A DNA stretch of 38,690 nt from Desulfobacterales bacterium (GTDB taxonomy: Bacteria; Desulfobacterota; Desulfobulbia; Desulfobulbales; BM004). This document shows, piece by piece, positions 38,567 to 38,690 of this stretch; the stretch's first letter is position 1, and each line of letters begins with the position of its first letter. The notes under the pieces are model-generated. The model saw nothing but the letters and a program-made list of their open reading frames with translations. It did no database searches and was not told the origin of the DNA. The stretch spans positions 1-38,690 of the forward strand of contig JAKITW010000017.1 in assembly GCA_021647905.1 (NCBI GenBank), given 5' to 3'. Position numbers and translations under genes: made by a program.

Positions 38567-38690
38567 AGGTTTCGGTAAACCCCGTACGTTTGAGGTTGGA
38601 CCGGGAAAGGGGTTTTCTTATACCGAACGGTGTAGCGGACCCTGAGCCGCGGCCGTGACGGCAAAAGCGGAATTTAAAACAACTTCGGCA
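38567..38690. repeat. 124-bp dispersed repeat, copy B (inverted relative to copy A)
   Basis: Reverse complement of 17299-17422, with about three differences. The inner boundary is sharp: after GTTTACCGAAACC the two copies diverge. The outer end is cut by the window edge, so the unit may be longer. Confidence 0.88.

Overview
The window reads as a chromosomal segment of a GC-rich Gram-negative bacterium, most likely a member of the Desulfobacterota (Desulfobulbales-like). This is an inference, not a database result. It rests on an ATP synthase operon with paired b' and b subunits and no a or c genes next to it, a two-CW cysteine-rich protein, an ole hydrocarbon cluster, a stand-alone glutamate synthase small-subunit homologue, and outer-membrane genes of the ydbH-ynbE-ydbL type.

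Region 1 (1-4.9 kb) looks like accessory DNA. A catalase-peroxidase gene (katG) lies between two decayed, same-direction remnants of IS91-type elements: the 5' end of a tyrosine recombinase on the left, and a recombinase 3' end plus a frameshifted IS91 (HUH) transposase on the right. REP-like hairpins and a tandem 26-bp repeat surround katG.

Region 2 (5.0-10.9 kb) holds a phosphoglycolate phosphatase-like gene and, on the minus strand, oleB - oleC - oleD - an M48/TPR periplasmic protease. oleC, oleD and the protease overlap by ATGA. oleB is separated from oleC by a 105-bp repeat. oleA, the condensing enzyme, is not in the window.

Region 3 (11-13.7 kb) holds small genes (an unknown 166-aa protein, a two-CW protein, a DUF6794-like protein, a SlyD-type FKBP) among heptamer arrays and palindromic repeats. 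The 105-bp repeat recurs here in inverted orientation.

Region 4 (13.7-23.2 kb) is a signalling block: a membrane PAS/GGDEF/EAL protein, a small cupin, a large hybrid histidine kinase with one degenerate and one intact receiver, and a response-regulator diguanylate cyclase.

Region 5 (23.4-26.9 kb, minus strand) is a ydbH-ynbE-ydbL operon, preceded by a gene for a small membrane protein. It probably works in lipid transport between the membranes.

Region 6 (27-38.4 kb, plus strand) is housekeeping: an isochorismatase-family hydrolase, alaS, a strong sigma70-type promoter, atpX-atpF-atpH-atpA-atpG-atpD-atpC, an intrinsic terminator, and a glutamate synthase small-subunit-like flavoprotein with its own terminator. 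A 124-bp repeat at the right edge matches, inverted, a copy at 17.3 kb.

The most unusual content is in the non-coding layer: two families of inverted dispersed repeats, several unrelated heptanucleotide arrays at gene boundaries (one occupying the oleB ribosome-binding region), and a canonical intrinsic terminator directly in front of the slyD ribosome-binding site.
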